From: Rhodovulum sulfidophilum
Lineage (GTDB): Bacteria; Pseudomonadota; Alphaproteobacteria; Rhodobacterales; Rhodobacteraceae
Assembly: GCA_003241785.1 (NCBI GenBank)
Contig: QFPW01000004.1
Coordinates: 1 to 64,000 of the forward strand
Reading direction: 5' to 3'
Length of the DNA: 64,000 nt
This document shows positions 8,181-18,042 of the stretch, piece by piece. The first letter of the stretch is position 1; the number at the start of each line of letters is the position of its first letter. Under the pieces are notes generated by a model that was given only the letters and a program-made list of their open reading frames with translations, had not been told where the DNA came from and ran no database searches. The position numbers and the translations under genes were made by a program.

Positions 8181-9277
8181 CCCCCGGCGCGAGGCCGGAC
8201 GCCCCCGGCTCCGCGATCGGCCCCGCCATCGGATTGGTCGGCGCCCTCGAAAGCCTGCCCCGCCGCCTCGCCGCCCGCGCGCTCGCAGCCCGCGGCGGCA
8301 CACTGCACCGGGGCGTCACCCGGCGCACCGGAACCGTGGTCTTCGGCCGCCAGCTCCTGCGCCGGATGGATCGCGCCGGGATCGAGGCCGAGGTGGCGCG
8401 CGCGGCGCCCCGGCGCCTCCTGAGCGAGAACGGCTTCCTCAGCCTCGTCGCCGAGGTGCCGCCCGACACCGAGCGGTCGCTGTCGCGGACCGAGATCCTC
8501 GACCGCTCCGGCCTCGCGCCCGCCGATCTCGACCATCTCGCGCTCTTCGACGCCTTCGCGGCCGAGGCGGCGCCCTTCGCCTTCCGCGACGTGATCCTCG
8601 CGCGCAAATACGCGGGGCTGATCGCCGGCGGCGCCGACTGGACCGCGATCGCGCGGTCGGTGCACCGCCACGGCCCGGCGGTATCGCTGACCGCGAAGAC
8701 GCTGGAACTTGGGCGGGATCGCGCGATCTACGCGCGCCATGGCGACGCGCTCTCCGAGCTCGACGGCCAGCTCCTGCTCGGCCTCGACGGCGCGGGGCCC
8801 GACGCCGACGCGCTCTTCGCCGAGGCGGAAGCCGCCGAGGCCGCCGAGGATTTCGCCGCCGCCGCGGCGCTCTATGCCCGCTGCCTCGCCGCCGATCCCT
8901 CCGACGGCGACGCCGCCTTCAACCGCGCCAACTGCCTGCGCGCCCTGAGCCACCCGGCCGAGGCCGAGCGCGAGCTTGCCCGGGCACTCGCGCTCGACCC
9001 CGATTTCGTCGAGGCCTGGTTCAATCTCGCGGACCTGATGACCGCGCGCGGCCGGACCGCGCGGGCGCGCGAGTACCTGACCCGCGCCATCGCGATCGAC
9101 CCCGGCTACGCCGACGCGGTCTACAACCTCGCCAGCCTCGAATTCGACGCGGGCGACCTTTCCGCCGCGCGCCGGCATTGGGAACGCTACCTCGAGCTCG
9201 ACCCCGGCTCCGACTGGGCGCGCCGCGCCGCCCGCGGCGTCGCCTTCATCCGGGCGCGGGAGAACGCGGCGGGATGA
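8177..9277 (+). CDS. BRCT-like / MerR-like / TPR protein coupled to Ku
   Basis: 366 residues, unnamed. About 16-92 resembles a BRCT domain: GLVGALESLPRRLAARAL, then RGGTLHRGVTRRTGTVVFGR, like the BRCT pattern of NAD-dependent ligases, closing with SENGFLSLV. About 103-203 resembles a degenerate MerR-type winged helix (TEILDRSGLAPADLDHLALF through LSELDGQLLLGLD). About 211-345 holds roughly four TPR units (ALYARCLAADPSDGDAAFNR, ARALALDPDFVEAWFNLADL, LTRAIAIDPGYADAVYNLAS, WERYLELDPGSDWARR). There is no signal or membrane segment. It overlaps ku upstream and the hydrolase downstream, both by ATGA. I infer an accessory protein of end joining or damage signalling. The TPR part is certain; BRCT and MerR assignments are by eye. 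Confidence 0.75.
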   Translation: MTPGARPDAPGSAIGPAIGLVGALESLPRRLAARALAARGGTLHRGVTRRTGTVVFGRQLLRRMDRAGIEAEVARAAPRRLLSENGFLSLVAEVPPDTERSLSRTEILDRSGLAPADLDHLALFDAFAAEAAPFAFRDVILARKYAGLIAGGADWTAIARSVHRHGPAVSLTAKTLELGRDRAIYARHGDALSELDGQLLLGLDGAGPDADALFAEAEAAEAAEDFAAAAALYARCLAADPSDGDAAFNRANCLRALSHPAEAERELARALALDPDFVEAWFNLADLMTARGRTARAREYLTRAIAIDPGYADAVYNLASLEFDAGDLSAARRHWERYLELDPGSDWARRAARGVAFIRARENAAG

Positions 9278-9912
9278 CCGATTTCCTCACGGATGGTCCC
9301 GCTGAGGGCCCCACGCTCCTGCTCGCCCACGGGGCGGGCGCCGCGATGGATTCGCCGGGCATGACGACGCTGGCGCTGGCGCTCGCCGGGGTCGGGCTCC
9401 ACGTGCTGCGCTTCGAATTCGCCTATATGGCCGCCCGCCGGACGGGCGCCCGCAAGCCGCCGCCGCGCGCCGAAACGGTGATCCCCGAGTACCGCGCCGC
9501 CGTCGCCGAGGCGCGGGGCCGCGGCGTCGACGGCCCGCTCCTTATCGGCGGCAAGTCGATGGGCGGACGCGTCGCCAGCATGGTCGCCGACGAGCTGCGC
9601 GCCGAGGGCGCCATCGCCGGGCTGGTCTGCTTCGGCTATCCGTTCCACCCGCCCGCCAAGCCCGCCCAGACCCGCACCGCGCATCTCGAACACCTCGGAA
9701 CGCCGACGCTGATCTTCCAGGGCACGCGCGATCCCTTCGGGACCGAGGCCGAAGTCCCGGGCTACACCCTCTCGCCCGCGATCGAGGTCGTCTGGCTCGC
9801 GGACGGCGACCACGACCTGAAGCCGCGCAAGTCCGTCTCGGGCTTCACCGCCGCCGACCATCTCGCGACCATCGCCGCGCGCACCGCCGCCTTCGCGGAT
9901 TCGCTCCGCTGA
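9274..9912 (+). CDS. Alpha/beta hydrolase (TEX30/KANL3-like)
   Basis: 212-residue single-domain alpha/beta hydrolase. The oxyanion region HGAGA is at 19-23 and the nucleophile elbow GGKSMGGR places Ser95. FQGTRDPFG supplies a likely acid (Asp153) and DGDHDL a His (His180). This pattern fits the small dienelactone-hydrolase-like family that includes TEX30. The start overlaps the TPR gene stop (ATGA), and exonuclease III begins 4 nt downstream, so it lies inside the repair operon although no repair role is known for the family. The substrate is unknown. Confidence 0.8.
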   Translation: MTDFLTDGPAEGPTLLLAHGAGAAMDSPGMTTLALALAGVGLHVLRFEFAYMAARRTGARKPPPRAETVIPEYRAAVAEARGRGVDGPLLIGGKSMGGRVASMVADELRAEGAIAGLVCFGYPFHPPAKPAQTRTAHLEHLGTPTLIFQGTRDPFGTEAEVPGYTLSPAIEVVWLADGDHDLKPRKSVSGFTAADHLATIAARTAAFADSLR

Positions 9913-9916
9913 GGCG

Positions 9917-10705
9917 ATGCGCATCGCCACCTTCAACATCAACGGCCTGACCCGGCGCCTCGGCAACCTCGCCGACTGGCTCGACGCGACGAAGCCCGAC
10001 GTCGTCTGCCTGCAGGAACTGAAGACCGCGCACGACCGCTTCCCGGCCGAGGCGCTGGCCGAGGCCGGTTATGGCGCGGTCTGGCGCGGCGAGAAGACCT
10101 GGAACGGCGTCGCGATCCTCGCCCGCGACGCGACCCCGGTGATGACCCGCGACGCGCTGCCGGGCGAGCCCGGCGACGCGCCCGCGCGCTATGTCGAGGC
10201 GGCGGTGAGCGGCGTCCTGATCGGCTGCCTCTACGCGCCGAACGGCAATCCGGCGCCGGGGCCGAAGTTCGAGGCGAAGCTGGCGTGGCATGAACGCTTC
10301 GCGGCGCACGCGGCCGACCTGCTCGCGGCGGGCGTGCCGGTGGTGCTCGCGGGCGACTACAACGTCGTGCCGGAAGCGCGCGACATCTATCCGACCCGCT
10401 CCTATGACGGGAACGCGCTGATCTCGCCCGAAGCCCGCGCGGCCTATGCGCGCCTGCTCGCGCAGGGCTGGACCGACGCGCTGCGAAAGGTCCGCCCGGA
10501 GGGCTCGGTCTATACCTTCTGGGACTACCGCCGGAACCGCTTCGAGCGCGACGGCGGCATGCGGCTCGACCACCTGCTGCTGAGCCCCGAGCTCGCGCCC
10601 CGGCTCCGCGACGCCGGGGTGGACCGCGACGTCCGGGGCCGGGAGAACGCCAGCGATCACGCGCCGGTCTGGATCACGCTCGGACCGGGGCGCCGCCGCC
10701 GCTGA
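9917..10705 (+). CDS. xthA: Exodeoxyribonuclease III (AP endonuclease)
   Basis: 262-residue metal-dependent exonuclease III/AP endonuclease of base-excision repair. Catalytic residues are visible: NINGL (7-11), QELK with metal-binding Glu34, GDYNV with Asp147 and Asn149, RLDHLLLS, and the C-terminal SDHAPVW with the general-base His. Length fits XthA. It begins 4 nt after the hydrolase stop, so it is probably the last gene of the ligD-ku transcript. A 3'-end-cleaning nuclease placed with end-joining genes makes functional sense, though the family also has a separate housekeeping role. Confidence 0.92.
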   Translation: MRIATFNINGLTRRLGNLADWLDATKPDVVCLQELKTAHDRFPAEALAEAGYGAVWRGEKTWNGVAILARDATPVMTRDALPGEPGDAPARYVEAAVSGVLIGCLYAPNGNPAPGPKFEAKLAWHERFAAHAADLLAAGVPVVLAGDYNVVPEARDIYPTRSYDGNALISPEARAAYARLLAQGWTDALRKVRPEGSVYTFWDYRRNRFERDGGMRLDHLLLSPELAPRLRDAGVDRDVRGRENASDHAPVWITLGPGRRRR

Positions 10706-10766
10706 GCGGTTTTCATCCGCCGCGAACCGCGGTAGAGCGGGCGCCACGCCAAGGATGGAGAGCGAC

Positions 10767-11810
<1,044 letters not shown>

Positions 11811-11814
11811 TCCC

Positions 11815-12435
11815 ATGGCGAAGACCCGCGTCGCGATCCTGATCTCCGGCGGCGGCTCCAACATGGTCGCGCTGGTCCGGTCGATGCAGGCCGATCCCGA
11901 CCATCCGGCTGAGCCGGTGCTGGTCGCCTCGAACGATCCCAGGGCGAAGGGCCTCGAACACGCGGCGGCGCTCGGGGTGCCGGTGGCGGCGGTCGACCAT
12001 AAGCCCTTCAAGGGCGACCGCGCCGCCTTCGAGGCCGAGCTCACGAAGCCGATCCTCGCCGCGGGCGCCGAGCTCATCTGCCTCGCGGGCTTCATGCGCG
12101 TGTTGACGCCGGGTTTCATCGAAAGCTGGCGCGGGCGGATGCTGAACGTGCATCCCTCGATCCTGCCGCTCTTCACCGGGCTCCACACCCATGCCCGCGC
12201 GCTCGAGGCCGGGATGGCGGTCCACGGCTGCACCGTGCACGAGGTCACGCCCGAGCTCGACGCCGGCCCGATCCTCGGCCAGGCGGTGATCCCGGTCCGG
12301 CCCGAGGACACCGCCGAGACGCTCGCCGCGCGGCTGCTCCCGGTCGAGCACATGCTCTACCCCGCCGTGCTCCGCCGCTTCGTGTCGGGCGACCGGCGCA
12401 AGCTCGCGCTCCTGCGCGACGGGGCCCTGGCCTGA
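11815..12435 (+). CDS. purN: Phosphoribosylglycinamide formyltransferase
   Basis: 206-residue folate-dependent GAR transformylase of purine synthesis. ISGGGSNM is the phosphate-binding loop. AGFMRVLTPGFI and NVHPSILPLF carry the folate-binding and catalytic His region. GCTVHEVTPELDAGPIL contains the second His and the catalytic Asp. Full length for the family. It is translated right after purM (4-nt gap), so the two are surely co-transcribed. Confidence 0.95.
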   Translation: MAKTRVAILISGGGSNMVALVRSMQADPDHPAEPVLVASNDPRAKGLEHAAALGVPVAAVDHKPFKGDRAAFEAELTKPILAAGAELICLAGFMRVLTPGFIESWRGRMLNVHPSILPLFTGLHTHARALEAGMAVHGCTVHEVTPELDAGPILGQAVIPVRPEDTAETLAARLLPVEHMLYPAVLRRFVSGDRRKLALLRDGALA

Positions 12436-12491
12436 GCCTCGCGCGGAAAGGCCCGCTTGGAACGCGGCGCCGGTTCGGCTAACAGCGGGCC

Positions 12492-12857
12492 ATGCGCGCG
12501 TCCCTTCTCCGCCGCCTGTTCGGCCTCGCCCTCGTCGCGCTGCTCTGCGCGGCGACCTCGGGCGCGGCCGTGGCGCACCGGCTCGCGAGCGGCGCGCCGG
12601 AGCAGGAGGCGCTGGCGGCCTATCTCGCGCTCGGCGGCAAGATGTCCGACCTCTGCGGCGAGGGCGGCCCCGGCGCGCTCGCCCAGTGCGGCGCCTGCTC
12701 CCCGGTCAGCCCCGCGCTGATCGCCCCGCCCGCGCGCGGCCCGGCGCCGGGCGGGCTCCTTCTCGCGCGTGTCGTGATCACCGGGCCCGCCCGGGCGGCG
12801 CCCGCGCTCCTCCCGCCCGCCGCGGCGCGGGGGCCTCCTCCCCACGGGATGACCTGA
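12492..12857 (+). CDS. Small secreted Cys-motif protein (DUF2946-like)
   Basis: 121 residues with an N-terminal signal-like segment (LFGLALVALLCAATSGAAVAH). It has a short cysteine patch, DLCGEGG followed by QCGAC (residues about 54-75), and a Pro/Ala-rich remainder. The Cys arrangement recalls DUF2946 proteins, which often accompany metal-handling genes, and the next gene encodes the copper chaperone PCu(A)C 56 nt downstream. I infer a periplasmic metal-related role. The family match is by eye and could be wrong; codon use is normal for the region. Confidence 0.6.
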   Translation: MRASLLRRLFGLALVALLCAATSGAAVAHRLASGAPEQEALAAYLALGGKMSDLCGEGGPGALAQCGACSPVSPALIAPPARGPAPGGLLLARVVITGPARAAPALLPPAAARGPPPHGMT

Positions 12858-12913
12858 AACGGACCATCCACGACAAAGCCCGGGATTTCCGCCGGGCCAC
12901 GGAGGACATGAGA

Positions 12914-13414
12914 ATGAACGCGAAGACCCTTCTGCTCGCGCTGGCCGCGGCCACGACCGCCCTGCCCGCGCTGGCGCATGAGTTCACCATCGGCCAGCTG
13001 ACGATCGGCCATCCCTATATCGTCGCGACCCCGAAGACCGCGAAGACCGCCGCCGGCTATTTCAGCGTGACCAACAACGGCCCCGAGCCGGACCAGCTGA
13101 CGGCGATCGAATCCGACCCGATGGGAATGCTGCACGAGACCACGACCGACGCGAACGGCGTCGCGCGCATGGGCGAGGTCGAGACCGTGACGATCGCGCC
13201 GGGCGAGACGGTGACGCTGGCGCCCCGCGGCATGCATGTGATGTTCATGGGGCTCGAAAAGCCGATGCTGGTCGGCGACACGCTGCCCGCGACGCTGGTC
13301 TTCGAGAAGGCCGGCCCGGTCGAGGTCGTCTTCAACGTGCAGGCCCGCGCGACGAGCGCCAAGGGCGCGCATGAAGAGATGTCGCACGAGGGCCACGGCG
13401 CGCCGACGAACTGA
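12914..13414 (+). CDS. Periplasmic copper chaperone PCu(A)C
   Basis: 166-residue exported copper chaperone of the PCuAC family, which delivers Cu(I) to the CuA site of cytochrome c oxidase. A signal peptide ends near ALPALAHE. The copper ligands of the family are in place: MLHETTTDANGVARM (His and two Met) and RGMHVMFMGL (HxM). A His/Met-containing tail (HEEMSHEGHG) follows. GGAGG at 12901-12905 is 8 nt from ATG 12914; an ATG at 12908 is too close to that site. A strong hairpin follows before the convergent ndk. Probably co-transcribed with the preceding Cys-motif protein. Confidence 0.9.
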   Translation: MNAKTLLLALAAATTALPALAHEFTIGQLTIGHPYIVATPKTAKTAAGYFSVTNNGPEPDQLTAIESDPMGMLHETTTDANGVARMGEVETVTIAPGETVTLAPRGMHVMFMGLEKPMLVGDTLPATLVFEKAGPVEVVFNVQARATSAKGAHEEMSHEGHGAPTN

Positions 13415-13454
13415 GCGCGTCCGGGGGCGCGCACGGCGCTCCCGGAAAAGCAAC

Positions 13455-13483
13455 GGCGCCGGGGGGCCAAGCCCCCCGGCGCC
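13455..13483. terminator. Bidirectional hairpin between PCu(A)C and ndk
   Basis: Perfect 13-bp GC stem (13455-13467 with 13471-13483) and a 3-nt loop, midway between two convergent genes. There is no long U-tract on either side. The position suits termination of both transcripts. Confidence 0.65.
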
Positions 13484-13511
13484 GGAAACGCGTCGCGACT
13501 GGCAGCCGGCG

Positions 13512-13934
13512 TCAGCCGACCAGCTCGAGCCCCGAGAAGAAATAGGCGATCTCGACCGCCGCCGTCTCCGGCGCGTCGGAGCCGTGGATCGAGTTCTCGC
13601 CGATCGACAGCGCGAATTCCTTGCGCACCGTGCCCGCGGCCGCGTCGGCCGGGTTGGTCGCGCCCATGACTTCGCGGTTCTTCAGCACCGCGTCCTCGCC
13701 CTCGAGCACCTGCGCCACGATCGGGCCCGAGCTCATGAATTCGGTCAGCTCGCCGAAGAACGGACGGTCCTTGTGGACGCCGTAGAATTCCTGCGCCTGC
13801 GCCAGCGTCAAATGGATCCGCTTCTGGGCGATGATGCGAAGACCCGCGGCCTCGAGCTTGGCGTTGATCGCGCCGGTCAGGTTGCGCCGGGTGGCGTCCG
13901 GCTTGATGATCGAAAAGGTCCGTTGCAGTGCCAT
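13512..13934 (-). CDS. ndk: Nucleoside diphosphate kinase
   Basis: 140-residue NDP kinase that equilibrates nucleoside di- and triphosphates through a phosphohistidine. RTFSIIKPDATRRN opens the protein, GATNPADA precedes the active site, and NSIHGSD carries the catalytic His117. Length and residue number match the family exactly. It stands alone, convergent with the PCu(A)C gene and divergent from the ABC-F gene. Confidence 0.97.
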   Translation of the reverse strand: MALQRTFSIIKPDATRRNLTGAINAKLEAAGLRIIAQKRIHLTLAQAQEFYGVHKDRPFFGELTEFMSSGPIVAQVLEGEDAVLKNREVMGATNPADAAAGTVRKEFALSIGENSIHGSDAPETAAVEIAYFFSGLELVG

Positions 13935-14070
13935 GAGTATCCCTCACATTGTCGCGGGCCAGTTAGCATGCGCGGCATGGCCGGGAAAGCGAAAATCCGC
14001 GAAAGCGAATTCGTTTGATACGAAAGCATGGCATTCAAAGCCGCGCGGCGCCATGCGCCACCGCGTTCGG

Positions 14071-14100
14071 TTGACAAGTCCCGGCGCGCGGGCCAAATCA
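14071..14100 (+). promoter_or_regulatory. Candidate sigma-70 promoter giving a leaderless ABC-F mRNA
   Basis: A perfect -35 TTGACA at 14071-14076 is followed after 18 nt by AAATCA (14095-14100). The likely transcription start falls on or next to the ATG at 14106. No Shine-Dalgarno sequence is visible before that ATG, which fits a leaderless message. Confidence 0.4.
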
Positions 14101-14105
14101 GCCCG

Positions 14106-15973
<1,868 letters not shown>

Positions 15974-15974
<1 letters not shown>

Positions 15975-16639
15975 TGGTCGCCGAGGAGCTGATCACCGTT
16001 TTCGTGACGCTCTTCGTCATCATCGACCCGATCGGCCTCGCCCCCGTCTTCGTCTCCCTCACCCGCGGCATGGATCCGGGCCAGCGCGCCGCGGTCGGCC
16101 TGCGCGCCGTGCTGGTCGCCTGCGGCCTGCTCGCGGTCTTCGGCCTCGCCGGCAAGCCGCTCCTGGCCGCGATCGGCATCGGCCTGCCGGCCTTCCGCAT
16201 CTCGGGCGGGCTGCTTCTCTTCCTCATCGCGGTCGAGATGCTGTTCGAGAAACGCACCGAGCGGCGCGAGAAACGCGCCGCCGACACCGGCCCGGGGCCG
16301 AGCGCGGGCCCCGGCTCGGACGACGGCCCCGACCCCTCGGTCTTCCCGCTCGCGACGCCGCTGATCGCCGGCCCAGGCGCGCTCGCCACGATGATCCTGC
16401 TCGGCGGCAAGGAGGAAGGCGACCCGCTCGGCCTCGCCGCGCTGCTCGCGGTGATGGTCTTCGTGCTGGCGCTGACCTACGCCGCCTTCCGCGCCGGCGA
16501 CCTGATCGAACGGCTGCTCGGGCATAACGGCGTCGTCGTCGTCACCCGGCTCTTCGGCATCCTGCTCGCCGCGCTCGCGGTGCAGTTCGTGCTGAACGGG
16601 CTGCACGACATCGGCGTCCTCGCCGCGCCCCCGACATGA
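15974..16639 (+). CDS. MarC family integral membrane protein
   Basis: 221-residue inner-membrane protein of the MarC/NAAT family with about six transmembrane segments. Family signatures are FVIIDPIGLAPVF near the N-terminus and PLATPLIAGPGALATMI in the middle; RISGGLLLFLIAVEMLF lies between. A charged cytoplasmic loop (KRTERREKRAAD) separates the halves. It overlaps the ABC-F gene by TGATG and the protease gene by ATGA, so all three appear translationally coupled. The transported substrate of MarC proteins is not settled. Confidence 0.9.
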
Positions 16640-17214
16640 GCGGCGACGACCTCGCGCGCCTGCTCTACCTCGGGATCCTGCTCCTGTTCCTGCTGGGCGT
16701 CTTCGGCTTCGGGCGGCGCGCCAGCCTGCGCGGGCTGCGCGACGTCCTGATCTGGGTGCTGATCTTCCTGATGGCGATCCTCGCCTATTCGTTCCGCGAC
16801 CGGCTGCGCGACAGCCTGTTCCCGGTGACGACCAGCGCGATCTCGGAGGATGCGATCGAGCTCCGGCGCCGTCCCGACGGGCATTTCTACGCCGATCTCG
16901 AAGTGAACGGCGCGCCGGTGCGTTTCATGGTCGATACCGGCGCGACGCGAATCGTGCTGTCGCGCGACGCGGCGGAGCAGGCCGGGCTCGACCCGGGCGC
17001 GCTCAACTACCTGTCGCGGGCGCAGACCGCCAACGGCGAGATCGCGCTCGCCCCGGTCCGGCTGCGCCGGGTGGTGTTCGGCGGGCTCGAGGCGCGCGAC
17101 GTGCGCGCCAACGTCTCCTCGGGCGAGCTCGGGATATCGCTCCTGGGTATGGATTTCCTCGACCGGTTCAGCCGGATCGAGATCGAGGGCGACCGGATGC
17201 TGCTCCGGCTGTGA
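16636..17214 (+). CDS. Membrane-anchored retropepsin-like aspartic protease
   Basis: 192 residues: two hydrophobic segments (about 8-25 and 36-52) then a soluble domain with the clan AA signature FMVDTGAT, placing the catalytic Asp at residue 100. The flap and second half follow (AQTANGEIALAPVRL, GISLLGMDFLDRF). This is the TIGR02281-type single-domain retropepsin that dimerises to form the active site. It overlaps marC by ATGA. The natural substrate is unknown; the protease domain should face the periplasm if only the second segment spans the membrane. Confidence 0.86.
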   Translation: MSGDDLARLLYLGILLLFLLGVFGFGRRASLRGLRDVLIWVLIFLMAILAYSFRDRLRDSLFPVTTSAISEDAIELRRRPDGHFYADLEVNGAPVRFMVDTGATRIVLSRDAAEQAGLDPGALNYLSRAQTANGEIALAPVRLRRVVFGGLEARDVRANVSSGELGISLLGMDFLDRFSRIEIEGDRMLLRL

Positions 17215-17215
17215 G

Positions 17216-17320
17216 GGATCCGGGCTGTCGCCCGGATCCGGCGGAGCGGCCCTTTGGCCGCGAGCGAAGGTTTCTCCCCGCCTGTTGGCGGGGCCCCTCG
17301 CTCCGGGATCTGCGATCCCG
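17216..17320. repeat. Cluster of four tandem hairpins
   Basis: Immediately after the protease stop lie four consecutive inverted repeats: 17216-17225/17230-17239 (10-bp stem), 17246-17251/17256-17261, 17276-17282/17287-17293 (7 bp) and 17304-17310/17314-17320 (7 bp). GAGCGA near 17262 can also pair with TCGCTC near 17298 to enclose the third hairpin. The first probably ends the ABC-F operon. The whole gap 17215-17573 (359 bp) holds these, one family A repeat at 17430-17516, and no convincing gene. Confidence 0.7.
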
Positions 17321-17429
17321 GCGCGGACTGCTCGATAGATTTCTAGGCCGTATGAACCATGGCAGAAGCCAGTTGCGGTCGGAGCGCCCGGAGCCCGTCA
17401 CAGGGGCTCGGGGTGCGATCAGGTGTTCC

Positions 17430-17516
17430 GCTGCCCCGGGCTTGGCCCGGGGCCTCGATGCTTGGTTCGGGTGGCGGTTCGGAGGCGTCGGGGCCCCGGA
17501 TCAAGTCCGGGGCAGC
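17430..17516. repeat. Family A dispersed palindromic repeat, copy 1
   Basis: An 87-bp element with outer inverted ends GCTGCCCCGG/CCGGGGCAGC. Each end contains its own small palindrome (CCCCGGGCTTGGCCCGGGG on the left; CCCCGGATCAAGTCCGGGG on the right) next to a GGCCTCGA or CGTCGGGG tag. The same architecture recurs at 27054, 30244, 44391 and 53565. Confidence 0.8.
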
Positions 17517-17573
17517 GGGGGTTGGGCGGCGCGCCGGGAGGTTGACGCCCGGCGCCATTGCCGGCGGCGGCCC

Positions 17574-18032
17574 TCAGGTCGAGGCCTTCCGCGTCCAGCG
17601 GCCGTCTTCCCGCGCCCAGTAGACGGCGGTGAGCCCGGCGTCGCGCACCGCGCGCCAGTCGCGCCGCGCCGCCTCGACCGCCGCCGGATCGCCGCCGTCG
17701 AAGATCAGGCAGGCGCGGGTGAAGGCGGCCATCTCGGGAACCGGCGCCCGCGCGCCGTCGACCAGCATCAGCACGTCGGCGCGGTTCGGGTTCTCGTCGC
17801 CGAGCGTCAGGTAGACCGGCTCGAGGCCCGGATGCGCGCTCGCCGCCGTGCCATGCGGCAGGAAGGCGTCGTCGCGCCAGGTCCAGAGCCGCTCGTCGAG
17901 CGCGGCGAGGCCGGCGGGCGAGCCGAAGCGCACCAGCGCGCGCCAGCCGCGCGCCAGCGTCTTCTCGAGCAGGTCCGGCAGGTTCTGTTCCAGCGACGTG
18001 CCCGTCAGGTGGTAGAACAGGACCTCGCCCAT
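17574..18032 (-). CDS. holC: DNA polymerase III chi subunit
   Basis: 152-residue chi subunit of the clamp-loader complex, which links polymerase III to SSB. It opens with the family's EVLFYHLTGTSLEQNLPDLL and contains ARGWRALVRFGS, the WTWRDDAFLPHG block and PNRADVLMLVDG. It begins 10 nt after the pepA stop on the same strand, the same pepA-holC order found in E. coli. Good length match. Confidence 0.93.
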   Translation of the reverse strand: MGEVLFYHLTGTSLEQNLPDLLEKTLARGWRALVRFGSPAGLAALDERLWTWRDDAFLPHGTAASAHPGLEPVYLTLGDENPNRADVLMLVDGARAPVPEMAAFTRACLIFDGGDPAAVEAARRDWRAVRDAGLTAVYWAREDGRWTRKAST

Positions 18033-18042
18033 GCCCGCGGCC

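Noticed and set aside
5835..8303. An 822-residue antisense frame across ligD and ku
   Set aside because: Low-complexity Arg/His-rich translation, and it crosses two clearly coded genes; typical of GC-rich shadow frames.
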